Assembly: GCA_028554645.1 (NCBI GenBank)
Contig: JAQOOI010000050.1
Location: 1 to 64,000 of the forward strand
DNA length: 64,000 nt
Direction of reading: 5' to 3'
Origin: Omphalotus guepiniiformis
Taxonomy: Eukaryota; Basidiomycota; Agaricomycetes; Agaricales; Omphalotaceae
Part shown: positions 1 through 13,921 of the stretch, piece after piece
Numbering within the stretch: position 1 is the first letter of the stretch
How the letters are laid out: every line of letters begins with the position of its first letter
Program-made: the position numbers and the translations under genes
Notes under the pieces: generated by a model
Databases searched by the model: none
Seen by the model: the letters and a program-made list of their open reading frames with translations, nothing else
Told to the model about the DNA's origin: nothing

Positions 1-802
1 TGAATGCCCAGGCTTTCACTCAGCGAGCTTACTTTGGGTACCGTTTTTAAAATCGCGCCTGTTACCCGGACAGGTGGGAGTGACGAGAGACCAGACGAGT
101 GGTATGATTGAGAATGAGAGGGTTAGGACGGACGGCGGTGAATGAGTACAGGGTTGCGGTGTATGCAAGGCAAGAGTGGCATAAGTCCAGTTTGATGCAA
201 GCCGCATTGAGCCTATCTTTCCCAGCCGAAGAAAGAAAGAATCAAGCGACGAGATATGTCGGCGCTAATACATTCCGGTTCTAGGAAATGGGAACGGCCT
301 CCGCCCGCGCAAGTGCGTACGGTATCACCGTAACATTGGTGCCGCTGCCGCGGGAAGCGCCGCGACTTGCTATATCATTCCCATTATAAACTATGCGCAC
401 AACACGCGCTGTGTACATGTAGGAAGACATAGACTGCGTTCCCAATCGACAAGAGGTACTCCGCCGAATGACCGTCAGGGTGTGGAATTTTGCGAGCTGT
501 AGGAGAACGCGAAGATAGAATACACAGTGTCGCCCTGAAAGCACTCATATCCAGTGGATTGCAATCCAGCTATCATAAAAGGACGTCGACGTGGCTTCAA
601 AGCTACTAGCAGGTATCCTTCTGGGATGTAGAGCAGATGCGGTTATTTACTATTGCGGTAGCTTGTGGGAGCGCGCCGAGGGTGGTGGGAATTTGCAAGG
701 TGATTTCTGGTGACTGAGATCACGCGGTCACGCGTCACGTCCCATTGACCCAAGCGACACCTGTTTTCTGGAGTGTTCAGATCGGGTTCAGGGTTGAATT
801 CA
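1..802. other. Upstream region, no supported gene
   Basis: I recognise no product in the short open frames on either strand. The part nearest 803 is presumably the promoter and 5' leader of the polymerase eta gene. The rest may hold the end of a gene lying outside the window, but nothing visible supports one. Confidence 0.4.
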
Positions 803-3339
803 ATGGAGAAAGCTCACTGGAAGGGAAAATCGAAGGCAACGGAACAGGACTTCAACGACTTGGATCCCGTCATAACATATCGCCATCTCCTGCAGCAGAA
901 TTTGGGCGTTCGGGATCCACTGCGCGTTATTGCTTTATGTGATAGCGACGCTTTCTACGCAGCCTGCGAGATGGTCCGTCTCGGTGTCATGGACAAACCT
1001 CTAGTTGTTTTGCAGTGGGAGGGTATTATTGCCGTTAATTATCCTGCGCGAAAATACGGCATTACAAGGTTCCAGAATCTAAAGCAAGCGAAAGAATGCT
1101 GCCCAGAGCTTATGATTGTCCATGTCGCGACATACAGAGAAGGTGACGCGGAGCCTGGGTACTGGGAGAATGTTGACTCTAGGACGCATAAGGTGCGTAC
1201 TGTTACCTGGCTGTCCAATACAGGTTCCTGACGATAAACTGATGGCAACTCTAAAAAAGGTGTCACTAGACTATTATCGACGCGAAAGCGCGAAGGTTTA
1301 CAATATGTTCAAGGAAGGTTTGCCTGATGCTGAAATTGGTGAGCCATCCTGTGGGATATATGATAGGACCACGGTTGCTTAAACTCTCGCAAGAAAGGGC
1401 TTCTATTGATGAAGCTTTCATTGACTTCACCAAGCCCGTGCGCCAGGCTATCTTACAACGGTATCCTTATCTCGCTCAGGTGCCTCACGATGCTCCTAGT
1501 GGCGTAGACTCTCCTCTTCCTCCTCCTCCGCCCTTCCATTGGAAAGAGGAATCACACCTTATCCCCGTCCATCCCCGCCCTGTGGCCGAAGTCTTCCGAT
1601 AGTCAGGAGAATGCGGTTACAGAAGGTCACATAGAAGAGGATGATCATTTAACGTGGCATGACGTTGCACTTTCTATTGCTGCAGAAATGATGGACAAAG
1701 TTCGCGTGGATATCGCAACGACGCTTGGATATACGACGTCAGCCGTAGGTTTTTCTTCTGGATATCTCAGTGTCCATTTTGACATACGGATCTTCAGGGC
1801 ATCGCGAGAAACAAGTTCCTTGCAAAAGTGCGTCCTTCCTAATTGTGATGATCAGAAGTGTGCTGACTCTTGGTGTAGCTTTGTGCCTCATACAGGAAGC
1901 CGAACTCACAGGTAGCTTGCATTCAGAAACGTCTTTGTCACCGAATCATGCTCAGAGCGATCTTTAGAGCATTCTACGCAACGCTGCGATACCTAATTAT
2001 CTCAAACCCTTAGAGTTTCAAAAGGTTGCTAGTTTCCCATCCGAAATTACCATCACACTCAGCTGACCCAGTTTCAATTAAGATTCGGAATCTGGGGGGA
2101 AAGCTCGGCGAAGCTCTAGCCAAAGAGTATGATGTCTCCGTCGTTGCGGATTTACTGTGAGTGCTCGCTCTGATCATGCTTGTACTTTTGTCGACTCACG
2201 TGGATTCAATTTTGCAGCCCCGTTTCTTTGGGTATGTATTCCTCGTCTTGTTTTTGTGGCTTCTCATAGAAATTCAGTGAGCTGGTTGCAGAAGAATTGC
2301 AGACCAAAATCGGAGACGGAGCTATCTGGGTCTATGAGATACTACGGTAAGCCTATGGGATAATGTTGGTGTACGGATGAGTGCAGCAAGCTGATTGAAG
2401 TCTCAAGCGGTATTGACAGATCGGAAGGTTTGTTAGCACGAAATACATCCTTTGCTGAATTTGCTAATGAGCACCATTCGTGGGGTAGTTAAGGAGAAAA
2501 CCGACAGTCAACAGAAGTATGTTGGCTGCGAAAGCGCTTCAGAAAACCGATCACCAAAGCTGCGGATGGGCAGCACTGGATTCGCGTTCTCGCCGCCGAG
2601 CTGGCACTGCGACTGAATGACGCTCGGAAATCTAGCCCACACTTATGGCCCAAGACCATTGTTCTCCACGCTAGCAGAGGTGCGGCGGTTGACTCGTGTC
2701 TACTCCACCGATACTATCGTTATACTGATTTCCCCTACAGGCTACCAGACTTCGCGATCTAAGCAAGCGCCGTTCCCATTCTCTCGGGATGTCACAGTAG
2801 ATTTGATTGCCACTGCAGGGAACAAACTATGGAAGGAGCTCGTCGGCAACGATTCCGGGCCAATGAAAGTCACTCACATTTCTATGGGCTTCACTGGAAT
2901 TGAAGTGGCAGAGGAAGGTCAACAGAGTATTGACGAGTTTTTTGCCTCTGGCGGTGTTGCCAAGCGTTCGAGGGAAGAAGATGACAACCGGCGCCGTGAA
3001 AAAGGACCGACGCGTGAAAATCCATCCCATGGGAAGAAAGGTCAATCTCAGGCAAATCCTCCTACTATAGAGGTGCATGTTACCTCGTTCACATGTGCGG
3101 AATGTCGCAAGACGATAGGCCTACCTTCCAGAATGCTGTTGTCAAGTGTTACTCTGGATGAAAAGGTCGAGGCACTGGAAGTGTTGAAGGCTGAGCATAG
3201 TGATTATCACTTTGCGCAGGCAGTGGCAAGAGAGGTAGAGCCTCACGTGGAAGGGCCAGCGCAGCCGAGCCCTCAACGAGCAAAAAAGAGGCGAAAAGAA
3301 AAGACAGACGGGATAGAAAGATTTTTCAACCGGAAATGA
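803..3339 (+). CDS. RAD30: DNA polymerase eta (Y-family translesion polymerase)
   Basis: Multi-exon gene for a Y-family polymerase that copies past UV photoproducts in the nucleus. Exon 1 reads MEKAHWKGK and soon carries the palm motif DSDAFYAACE, with the catalytic aspartates, then VVLQWEGIIAVNYPARKYGI. After introns come the second catalytic signature SIDEAFIDF (about 1404), GYTTSA, the thumb segment GIARNKFLAK (about 1798) and a helix-hairpin-helix-like NLGGKLGEALAKEY (about 2090). The C-terminal exon (2617-3339) holds CAECRK...H, which resembles a UBZ-type ubiquitin-binding zinc finger, and ends in a PCNA-binding PIP box, GIERFFNRK. The start at 803 was chosen because the frame upstream does not resemble the family. 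A 45-bp intron with a long pyrimidine tract near 1507-1551 is needed to keep frame. Exon borders in the middle are approximate. Confidence 0.9.
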
Positions 3340-3759
3340 GAACCTTGTCAGATAGCGCCAGAAGAGTCTTAGAGGGTCTATGTATTTGATGGTAGCTAAG
3401 TTCTAACGATATGTATGTAATTTTTTGATGTATTCAGTGTAGAGAGTATAGAGCGATGTGACTTCCTGAATTTAAGTATACTGATGGTATTGGTTCAATG
3501 GTTGCATGTCCAGATCTTACAAGCAGGCGTCAACATATGGCCTTTTCAGGAGTCCGTGCACTCGACTTTTTCTTTTTCACTCTCGACACTTTCGTCTTTC
3601 CGTCACCCTCTTTTCGTTCAGGACAGGTTCCCTTTTCTCTTTCTTCAAGAGAAATTTTTTGACGACCGGCGCTGGACGACCAGTCGCGTTCATATTCTGC
3701 GATCCGTGCCTAGTCCGTCAGAAATTGTCCAGTAACAGGCGGAATTACCTTTGGTAAGG

Positions 3760-6012
3760 ATGGCTGCAGCATCGCCTGCGCCTTCCTCGACATTCGTACC
3801 AATTCCACCAAATGAATTGGCCGGCGCTATTGTATGACTCTAATTTCTCTTTATTCTGCATGCGAAATAATTAAATGGCCCCTGTCCTTATTCCCAGGTT
3901 GTCAATGTGTTCGCAATTCTTTCGACTCTTGCTTTATGTTCTATCTTTGTTCGTGTAACATGGCTGGCCGGTCTTCGTTTTCTTGGACACGACATCTCTC
4001 AGTCATTCTTCAACACCCAGCTGGGGTACTATGCTGCTTGCTTGCTTATCTCGAACATGGTCAATGGGATTGCAGGATTAATGGGTCTTCCGTTTCTAGT
4101 GAATCATGGGATTACTGACAGTCCGTTTCAAACACCTCTCGCTCTTATAATATGAAGTTGCTCACATACACGTTACAGATGCGATTTGTACTGCGCAAGG
4201 TGCGCATATTCGAGCATTGTCCGATGGCTATCTTATTCCTGACGTTTTCTCAGCTACTGTCATGCAGATTGGCAACCTTGCAACAGCATACTTCACCGTG
4301 GCTATAGCAGTGCACACTTTCAATTCTTTGGTTCTACGCAAACGACAATCTGTCTATTTCTATGCGTCCGCTATCGCCTTGGGCTGGATAGTTTTCCCGT
4401 GGTTATAGGTGAGTGATTAAACTGTGTCGCTTGATCCGTTGTCCGATGCATCGTAATCCTTCTCATCAGCTCTGGTCCCTTTGATCGCACAAGTAGGCCC
4501 TGTCTACGGACCCTCTGGTCTAGCCTGCGGTGTAAGAACAACTCTTCCAAAACAGATGTTCCTGCTCCATTTATTACCGGTAAGTATCAAATTGTCACGA
4601 AATCCCGTAGTATACTGACTTGGCAAAAGATTTTTATTGCTGCCGTAATTTCAGTAGTGTTGTACTCGCTCATTTTCCTTGTTCTCCGTGGAACACTGGT
4701 GGTCAAGGGCGGTCTGAGGCTCAATCTGAATCCCCACGACCGTACCGGTGATCAGTTCAGCGGCTATTATCAGCATTTCGTTGCTGGTATCGCAAAGAGC
4801 ATGTTATGGCAAGTTGTCTTGTTCCTTTGAGGGGTCTACTTGTTAATGCTTTCAGTGTGTAGGTACCCTGCTGGTTAGTTTGAACGTTGTTAAATCACTT
4901 TGATGCCTGCTCACAGCTGCTCACGCCCTTTCCCTGTGTAGTTTACATATTGTTACTCGTCCCTTACTCCGTCACTCGTTTACTTTCGCTTGGCGGATTC
5001 GTGATCCCTTTTCAAGCCATGGTCTTTGCTTTTGTCTGTTGGTTTGCTCTAGGTAAGTTGTAATCCACATATCGTCTGTTTCTTCCAGTTCACTCTCCAT
5101 CTAGGTGTTGTCAACGCCCTCTTGCTTTTCAACACCTTCCGAATTCTCGAACCTGCCTTCGATGCGAAATCGACATCTGAAGGCAAAAAGGCTGATCTGG
5201 AAAGCTTTGGAACTTCGGAGACTTTCAAACGGTTGACGGTTGACATGAGGATGCCTCGGCACTTAAATCTAACGGATAGGATGATTCAGGAATACCGGGG
5301 TACTGACGGTTCCATCATTTCGTCTCCGATAACATACACAAGTACTCAATCACCTGAACCTTCTCTTCCTGAGCGAGCTTTGAGTCCGCAGAATTCCCGC
5401 AGTAGTCCGTATATTTCTGAAAAGGACCTCAACCGTGAAATATCCCCCGTATCGACGCTGAACCGGAGCATCACTATACAAGACGATAGCATGTCACCCG
5501 CTAGGTCAACTCCGGCTCGGGTTGTTGTCGCAGAACATATACGACAAGAGTCCGATAGCACCGTTGTCAGCCTTCCTATACCTCCTCGTCGCACTCCTCC
5601 TCCCTTAGCCTCCCGACCTCCGATCAACCACATGCGAGCGTCATCCGCGGATAAACATGCTTCACCTACCAGCTCACCCCTCAGGAGTCAGGCCAACCCG
5701 TTCTCCAACCCAAAGCCGTCACCTACTTCGTACAGAGTACGGAACCAGGTGCGCGACAGCTCTACTTCGGTCGAGCTGGACATCACTGGCTGGTTGGCGC
5801 AGCAGAATGCCGACGGATCGATGCCCCGAGGAATTCGCAACCAGCCATTGTTGAGTGCAGTTCGCCCCAGTTTCCCTTCACCAACTGTGCCAGACCCGAC
5901 AGCCTCTCCTTCTGCACGCCTGCGACCCTTGTTACTAGCGAGCGTTGAGCGGACTGGTTCTCCTATACTTGCTCAACACTATGAGAGGCTGTATCGAAAG
6001 GAGTCTGTATGA
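3760..6012 (+). CDS. Putative seven-transmembrane G-protein-coupled receptor
   Basis: Starts MAAASPAPSSTFVPIPPNEL and is split by several short introns. It encodes a run of hydrophobic helices: FAILSTLALCSIFVRVTWLAG, YYAACLLISNMVNGIAG, VMQIGNLATAYFTVAIAVHTF, a segment near 4370, FIAAVISVVLYSLIFLVLRG (about 4630), YILLLVPYSVTRLLSLGG and MVFAFVCWFALGVVNALLLF. The stretch CTAQGAHIRALSDG before the third helix and the IAVHTF motif are typical of basidiomycete receptors of the Git3/cAMP-receptor-like class. The last exon (about 5106-6012) is a long Ser/Pro/Arg-rich cytoplasmic tail, as expected for a receptor controlled by phosphorylation. The ligand cannot be read from sequence. The GPCR call rests on topology and motif style. 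Confidence 0.7.
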
Positions 6013-6413
6013 TCAATTGTCTGAAGTCAATGACGAGTCGTCTCCTTCGAGTTGTGCTTGTAATTGGTAAATTTGAATCTAATTGCACTTTACGATATAT
6101 GTCGAACCGCGGTCTGCAGATATTAACCAGCTATATGTATCATTATCACATTTCGTTCTGTCCTCTATAGTGTTTCATGCGCGGCGAGATCCACGTTCTT
6201 TGTATTGTATATTAGTTTCTCCATACGTACATATCATTCTTCCCCGGAGGTAGGATACTCAAATGTAGCTGGGCTATAAAATAAAACCAACTTTACGCGC
6301 TCGACGATTAGGGTTAAGAATTCAAAAATTCTGAAGCGCTTTGGAAGCGCCCGTCAGCATCCATTCCTTTCTTCGCTTCTGGCTTTCGACTCCCTTCAGA
6401 CTTCAGGTTCACC
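6013..6413. promoter_or_regulatory. Intergenic promoter region
   Basis: Non-coding. A TATA-like CTATAAAATA lies near 6274, about 140 bp before the ATG of the next gene, whose start context is ACCATG. No other element was recognised. Confidence 0.35.
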
Positions 6414-8321
6414 ATGTGCTCCAGTGATAAAGCGCATGATTTCTCTGCTCCCAATCTTATCCGTCGTTTATCTCGTACGCTGAGTGGTCGGCACCTCGCT
6501 CATAGACAGCGAAAGCCTGATCTTGGCCAAAGCATACCTGAAGGCGTCACTGAATCTCCTGAAAAATCTGCAGGTGTACTCGGTCCATCTGTGACTGAGC
6601 AAGAAGTCGATGTGGAGCTCACCAAATCTCTTGTTCATGTACGCCCTAAGCCCACTGGCAGGTCGAACGGTTTCAAGCGGTTGAAAGATCTCGCCAAACC
6701 CAAAGGTCATAAGGAAACCCACATCTCAAAGTTGTCGACCGAGCCTGTATCTCAAAACGATTTGCATTCACCAGAGAGAGGGGACCACGCTGCGGACGAA
6801 CTGGATTCTCTCGCTTGGAAAATCAAAGAGTTAATCGACTCCTTGTCACACAGTGGTCTCGCATCTTCAACATTCCCTACAAACCACATTAAGCTGGCTC
6901 GAGATGCAGATGGGCGACCTATTCTTCCTCCTGACGCGGTACCTATCAAGGATGACAAGCTAATCGCACAACATTTTGACCACAAAGTCATGAACGGGAA
7001 CGATCAGGGCAAGCCCAGCGTCTGGAGTATTTTGGAAAGGCTAGGCTCTTCTCAACATTCTTCGAGTAGCAATGGAAGTGGAATTCGCAATGGGAAGGAT
7101 TCAGGCAAACTTTCGAGCAAAGACAATTCAGCACGAAGCGTAGGTGATACTGGTGATAACAAGATACAAGACACTCTCAATGATACGAATACAATCATGC
7201 TCTACGCACCGCTTATTCCGATCGAAGAGTCTCAGGTCGAGCTCGCGAATTCAACTACACTGGCTTCTGTGACTTCCCCTGGTTCCAAAGTTCAACTCGT
7301 CACCTTAACGGCGGGAGAACAAAATGGAGTGCTTCGTGTTCATTCTGCTCGGAAGTGGTGGCCATTCCATGGGAAGAATCGTGCTTCGACGACTAACGCG
7401 CCTCATTCCGGTGGTGCGACCGCCTCAAACTCTTCATCGCCGGGACCACTAGACCTCAATTCTTCCACAGCTGCTACGGATAAATCTTTAATTCCGGCAC
7501 CAGCCGCACAGAAAAAGGTGTGGTTGCCATCGACGACCAAAGTTTCAATTCAAGCCTTTTGGTGGGGCTATCGCATGTACGGATATCTACTTAGTTCCTT
7601 GAGCTATTATTGAAATCATGCTCTCTTTAGCTTTTTGCCACCTCCTGTGCTGGCGACCTTGAACAACGACGAACTGGAAGCCGAAAAACGTGCAACAATG
7701 ATCGCTGATGCCCTCACATGGTTCTTTAATAACTTGCCTATTATTTTTTTCCCTCCTCCTTTGCAGCCAGTGCTGCTTGTGCTTCAGAAAGTTGTCCCAT
7801 ATATCAGATACATCGGCACATTCATTTCTTGGAGTTGGAGTACTATCCAGGGATTTGATGTTGGTCAGTCTTTCCTCTCCGTATCGTAGCTTTTACCGAA
7901 CTTTCCTCAGCTGAATCAACTTATCTCCCTAGGTTATGGTGTCATCCTGAACGCCACTTGGGTACTTCCTGTAGCACTTATCCCAAGTACTTGGGAAGCG
8001 ACTAGCTACCCTGACGGGGCTCCTACACCCATCAAAGCCACTACGCCTGAGACTGAAAGTACCCCGGGTTCGACCCCATCACCTACCAGCGCAACGCCAA
8101 CTTCCGAGACTACTCCGTCTGTGGTCACTGCTCCCCCTTCCGGGAATCACCTCACGAACGCCATCCCGGGTTCCTTGATACAATCCCCGGATCCTGTACT
8201 CTTTGCTGTCCCCAATTCTATCGGATCAGCAGAGCTTATTCCTGTCCCTGCTGAAGGAGATGCAACATTTGGGCATAACAAACCCCTTGCAGATAATCCT
8301 GCATCCCTGTCAGACCGTTAA
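6414..8321 (+). CDS. Conserved hypothetical protein with hydrophobic core
   Basis: Three or more exons. The N-terminal 380 or so residues are polar, Ser- and Lys-rich and low in complexity, with a basic start (LIRRLSRTLSGRHLAHRQRK). The conserved-looking part begins at QAFWWGYR, crosses an intron at about 7575-7631 (GT to AG, phase 2), and continues FLPPPVLATLNNDELEAEKR, LTWFFNNLPIIFFPPPLQPV and YIRYIGTFISWSWSTIQGFD. After a second intron it reads GYGVILNATWVLPVALIP and ends in a Thr/Pro/Ser-rich tail. The hydrophobic helices suggest membrane association. I know of no assigned function. Proteins of this layout seem common in Agaricomycetes, but that is recall and not a search. Confidence 0.7.
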
Positions 8322-8602
8322 GGACTTCCCAGGACCAGCCGAAGAGAGTTCTGGTGTCACTTGAGTTACTAGGGACCTGCGGGTAGTTCATCAGTCTCGA
8401 CTCTTGGAACACTCTTCCTTCCCTTTTCACCTACTCAATGCCAACCGGTAAAGAGACTTGTTTTGACCCGCAGGAATCCCGTCTTTCTCTTTCACTGTTA
8501 CAATCCATCAATAGATCACTTTCCGAAGCCCTATACATACCAACGAGTAATATCATACCCCTCCGCTCATTGTAGCCTACCGTGTCTTGTATTTCTGTAA
8601 TA

Positions 8603-9782
8603 ATGTCTCCCCTATCCAGCTCTGAAATTGGAATCCTTCGAAATATTGTAGTGAGTCATCAGCAATTAGTCATGTAGAGATTAGATAAGATAAAGTTTTG
8701 CGTCATTATTCACGCACGCCAGTCAAAACACTTGCGTCTGAGCGACTATGCAGTCTTGGAGGTCCATATACTGGAACAGATCGCGAAAGCAACTCCTCGA
8801 TGGATTTACTAACAGTAAGCTTTAAAAACATGTTCTTTCACGAGTCTAACTCTCCTCGCGTAGTCGTAAAGATGACCGGTGCAGACGAACCGTCTCGAGC
8901 ACCTCGAACTCTCTGGTCATTTAACACCCCAGAAGATATTCGAATGATAGCCACTGGATGTGACGGTGACATTGGTGGAAACTCTACCGTACATATGGAC
9001 CTGGACGAATCCAAAGAGCACACCACTCCGATTGGGAAATCCGCAACCGGAAGGTTTTGGGGCAACATGCGTTTGGATGTGAAACCCCAGGTTCAAGGGA
9101 GAATAAGAGGTGGTTATGCTGCTTTCCGGAACAAGGTAAGATATTTTTTGCATTGCCAATGTGCAATGTGTATTTCGCAAAGAGTTCGCTGAGTATTTGA
9201 ATTAACAGCCACGTCCTACGTTGTTTGGTGAAATATTCGATAATATCGAGTTTCACGAGTACCTTGCACTTCGTGTAAGAGCGGGTGGTGATCCCAGTAC
9301 ACATAGCGCGTACTTTGTGAATCTACAAACCAACGGACCAGTTTCGACCGATGTATGGCAACACCGGTTGTATTTCAAGCGTACAGACAATCAATGGGAA
9401 GATGTATTTGTGAGTTTCGCCTCTCTCCTCGTTGCTCTTCTACGCCACTGAGGACTTCTTGATATCTTTCGAATCAGATTCCGTTTCGTAACTTTGTTAG
9501 AACGAATAACGGCGAGCCTTCTGAGGTTCAGCTCGGTATGAGCGAGAAACTTCGTAGTGTTGGTATTTCGCTTCTTGGGGGAAACAGTGGTGCTTCTGGT
9601 AATTACGAGCTGGGCATTGACACCATTCGTATTGTGAACGAAGAGGATGCGTATTCAGATCTTGGTGCGTTGGACATGGGTTTCTGATGTTAATTCGAAA
9701 AGTACTGATGATCTATCCTATAGACGTGATTGAGTCGAAAGACTCGATTCAAGAAAAGCAAGATACATGGGAAAACTTGTGA
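8603..9782 (+). CDS. Complex I intermediate-associated protein 30 (CIA30/NDUFAF1-like)
   Basis: Assembly factor for mitochondrial NADH:ubiquinone oxidoreductase. Exon 1 (MSPLSSSEIGILRNI) joins across an intron to SWRSIYWNRSRKQLLDGFTN, then VKMTGADEPSRAPRTLWSFN. The CIA30 core follows in order: ATGCDGDIGGNSTVHMDLD, GRFWGNMRLDV, IRGGYAAFRNK, then after an intron TLFGEIFDNIEF, LALRVRAGGDP, YFVNLQTNGPVSTDVWQHRL and WEDVFIPFRNFVRTNNGE. It ends VGISLLGGNSGASGNYELGI, DTIRIVNEEDA. These match the family closely. The ATG at 8603 was chosen because it splices in frame to the conserved SWRS segment. No strong mitochondrial presequence is obvious, as in several fungal homologues. The stop TGA lies at 9780-9782. 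Confidence 0.9.
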
Positions 9783-10326
9783 ATTCTCCAGAGTATCTGG
9801 TGGTCATCGTGTGTGTGTTTCGCCACCGTCCCGTTTCGACAGATAGAAGATGATCAACTCTATCTACATCACTTCTATATATCTCAATCATCGTCATACT
9901 CTAGTACTGTATCATTACCCTGTAACCTTGGATATCAACGCATTGCTCTCTTCATGAGACAAACTTCACACACATCACTGAGCAATGCGCAGACTGAAAA
10001 GGTACTTGATTCTCAGAGGTATCCAAAGTTTTAGTTAGAAAATCAGAAAGAAACGTTACGGTCATGACGAGGATGCAGAGTCTAAGGATAATATATATAC
10101 AAGAGTTAACTTTTGGTATTCAAGTGAAGTAGATTTCCTAGAGGTTGCCTATGCAGGGAGTAGACGGGACGTGAATGATAAGAAAGAAAAAACGGAAAAA
10201 AGGATAATGGCGGGGGGAAAGGAGAAGGAAACCAAAACGAGAACTATGTATAACAAGACACAGTGGATGGGTGAAAAGGCGGGACGGGCTGAAGTCAAAT
10301 ACACTGGTAGTCTGGTATAGGGTAAA
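9783..10326. other. 3' flanks of convergent CIA30 and Ras genes
   Basis: No gene is supported. The segment holds the two convergent 3' untranslated regions. A TATATATAC run near 10092 is AT-rich sequence with no other sign of function. Confidence 0.4.
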
Positions 10327-11343
<1,017 letters not shown>

Positions 11344-12605
11344 TCCTAGTATGTAGCAAAGATAACGATTGAAAGAGAAAGAGTTAGGAAATGGGACGCC
11401 GATACCCACAGAAGAAAAAGGTGGCAGCGAGAACAAGGGGTCAAATAAAGCTGCCTAATAGACCACGAAAGTCCAAACATGAACAAACACATCTATCATT
11501 TGTCTTCCCTTCCTCCTCTCCTCAAAATTCATATGTCCATCAGTTCAGGCTGTGTATCCGTTCTTCCAAGTTTTCTCTTTTTGAACATTTTCTATAGCTT
11601 TTTTGAGGTTCATAATTCATCATTTTCAGCTTGGGGTTTTTTAATTCTGTCTCTAAATCTGTGATATTTTGAAGTTCAGTTGAAAATGGCGAGGCCGTTC
11701 GGCGCATACTTCAAAGTCTAGCGCTATGTAAACCGTTCTAGGTCTCCGAAGTGCAAGTACGGCCTTCTGAGCGCTGTTTAGGTGGCACGCGCACGTCTCA
11801 TCAACGCTGCGATTCTCATACCGTCTTTCATCTTCAAAGTCGGGATAGGTTTTCACCGGATTCTTCGTCTCGAGTTCCTTCTGTTTTCAAGACCGAGACC
11901 TCTAACTACTCTTTTCTCTTTCGCGGGATCATTTTCTACTGACGCAGAGCCCCTTTGCACATGGCACTCGACAGCGGACTTGCTCAACTTGACTCGAACT
12001 TTTTGTCAACAAATCAGGTCGTCAATCGCCCAGGCTGTCATTGCATCATTGACCACCGATCCGTTTGGACCCCCGAATTCAAGGGCATTTCACTCGATAT
12101 TTGTGCAGTGTTTAACACCACCATTGCAACCCTGTCTGTCCTGATGAGCATCAGTTCACGGCTAAGCATTTCTGCGTACTATCTTTTTCTAATCATTGCA
12201 TACACTGCATTGATATACTCAGTCAGATTTTAAAGGTGTGCAGATCTGGACGGACGCTTTTACTGGCCTTCGGGTGTTTTACTCTGTCGCTGTTCACATT
12301 ACCGGATATACCGTACTTTGAAAGTACTTTATTAATGAAGATTGATCGATGTTTTCGACAGCATTCAGCCTGTATTTCTAATTTCTCAGGGCGAGGTTCA
12401 AATTGCAGTTCGTAGCTCGGCTGATGTAAATAAACAGATGATCATTGAAAAAATTTAGCCTACAAATGTAATATTTTAAACTACAAAGTTCAAGGAAACA
12501 GTACAAAGTTCAAGAAAACAGCAGAAGCGCGATGTAACACTGGCACCGATTTTTGTCCATTTCAAGTCAAGTTCGCGTCGAGACTCAACCCCACATCCCA
12601 GAGAT
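11344..12605. other. 1.26-kb gap with weak unassigned open frames
   Basis: This lies between Ras and the DUF1295 gene. A plus-strand frame at 11955-12233 (92 codons, starting MHMALDSGLA, hydrophobic at its end, AYYLFLIIAYTALIYSV) and an overlapping frame at 11782-12144 are open, but I recognise neither. They could be parts of a small spliced membrane protein or chance. The 11344-11650 part is probably the Ras promoter and leader. Confidence 0.3.
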
Positions 12606-13921
12606 TCACTCAGCCTTCGCCTTTCCTTTCCCAGCACCAAACACCAATTCATCGATTTTCCTGCTCTCCTCGTTAGAAGCAAAAAGCCTCAATCTGATAT
12701 ACTTCTCCAGCGTCCTGCCGGGGCTGAACATGGACACTCTTCTCTTGTACGCTGCATACGCAAGAGGGTATTTTGACTCCGTGATGGCTTCGGTGTATGC
12801 AGTGGAAGAGAAAAAGAGAATAGACAGACAGACAGCAGGGAGCAAGGGAGAGAAGGCGGGAAGATGAGTGAGTGTCTTTTGCCAAGCGAGAGATAGATTG
12901 TGTGAGGTGAAAATCGCAGAAGGCGAAGTAGCACGGATATAGTTCAGTAGAGCGGAGATACCATTCCAGACTTCAGTTGTAGAGTATATAGGGACTTGAG
13001 GAGGAGGACCAGCAACTACGGGGAACAAGGTTATGATCCACTAGAGAAAGAGTCAATTTGGTACGTTTACACGTTTGGAGAATTGAATGACTGACCCAAA
13101 AGGTCTGCTCACAAGCAAAGTTGGGATGCCTCGAATATGCCCAGAGGCCTTTGGTTACAAATCCTCGGTTTGCATCCTCAGACGTCCAGTTTAGCTTAGC
13201 ACCGGGCCATTGCTCCGATTCGTGATACTTCTTCGCAGGTACTTTGCCCCCGCTTTCGGCCAAGTAGGCGTACTTGAAGGTTTGATAAGCGTATTGCTGG
13301 TTGTCCGCTGTGAATTCAAGCGCTAGAACGAGTAGAGCTGAAGCGGTGCAAATGTAGTCTGAGGGGGTGAGTCGATCGTGGGATTGGATCGATGACGCTA
13401 TGTAGGCAGGAACGCCGAGCAACATGAGTAAGACATTTTGGATGCCAGCGATGAAAGTGAGGTTGACGACTTGGAATAACCAAGGTGGGAGTTGTGTCCT
13501 CAATACAGCCCAGCGGTAGTCTTCGTCCTTGAGACTGAAAAGGCCACGGCGGTACGTGTTGTAGCTCAACCTATAAGAGAATCCACGCTTTAGACTTCAA
13601 GAGAAAGGTAGCAGGAAAATTTGCACACCTGAACATCCATAAGACGACGAGAGAGAGCATGAGCAATGCTCGTGGGCTATAGCCTTCTGCAGCAAAGCCA
13701 AGTTCATCTGGAACGAAAGGAAACAAGGGAAATGGTTGGGAACGAGGCCATAGCGGCAGCAAGGCGAAATAAGCGGTGTAGATGGTAGGAAGAAAAGTCC
13801 AGAGACGGTCTACTTGAGAAACATTACTTGTGATGACTGAAGCAATATAAGTTGCAAAAGTAGTGAAGGCACAAAACTGCAGAGGCCAGGCGAAGGCAGT
13901 GAACGAAAGAGCCATGTTCAT
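12606..13921 (-). CDS. DUF1295 / steroid 5-alpha-reductase-like integral membrane protein
   Basis: Three exons on the minus strand. Exon 1 starts MNMALSFTAFAWPLQFCAF with a hydrophobic N-terminus, VDRLWTFLPTIYTAYFALLP and a further helix to WMFR. Exon 2 carries LSYNTYRRGLFSLKDEDYRW, a hydrophobic block and the family hallmark TKGLWAYSRHPNFACEQTFW. Exon 3 begins WIITLFPVVAG and ends with the usual tail, ITESKYPLAYAAYKRRVSMF. SRHPN followed by a Y-x-x-Y-x-x-R-V tail is the signature of the DUF1295/methyltransferase-like reductase superfamily, whose members reduce lipids or sterols in membranes. Substrate unknown. The final GKGKAKAE may be an ER-retrieval-like basic tail, which is inference. It shares a 389-bp region with the divergent STE3 gene. 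Confidence 0.85.

Noticed and set aside
1..544. Minus frames upstream of polymerase eta
   Set aside because: Short, with no family resemblance or splice-consistent extension.
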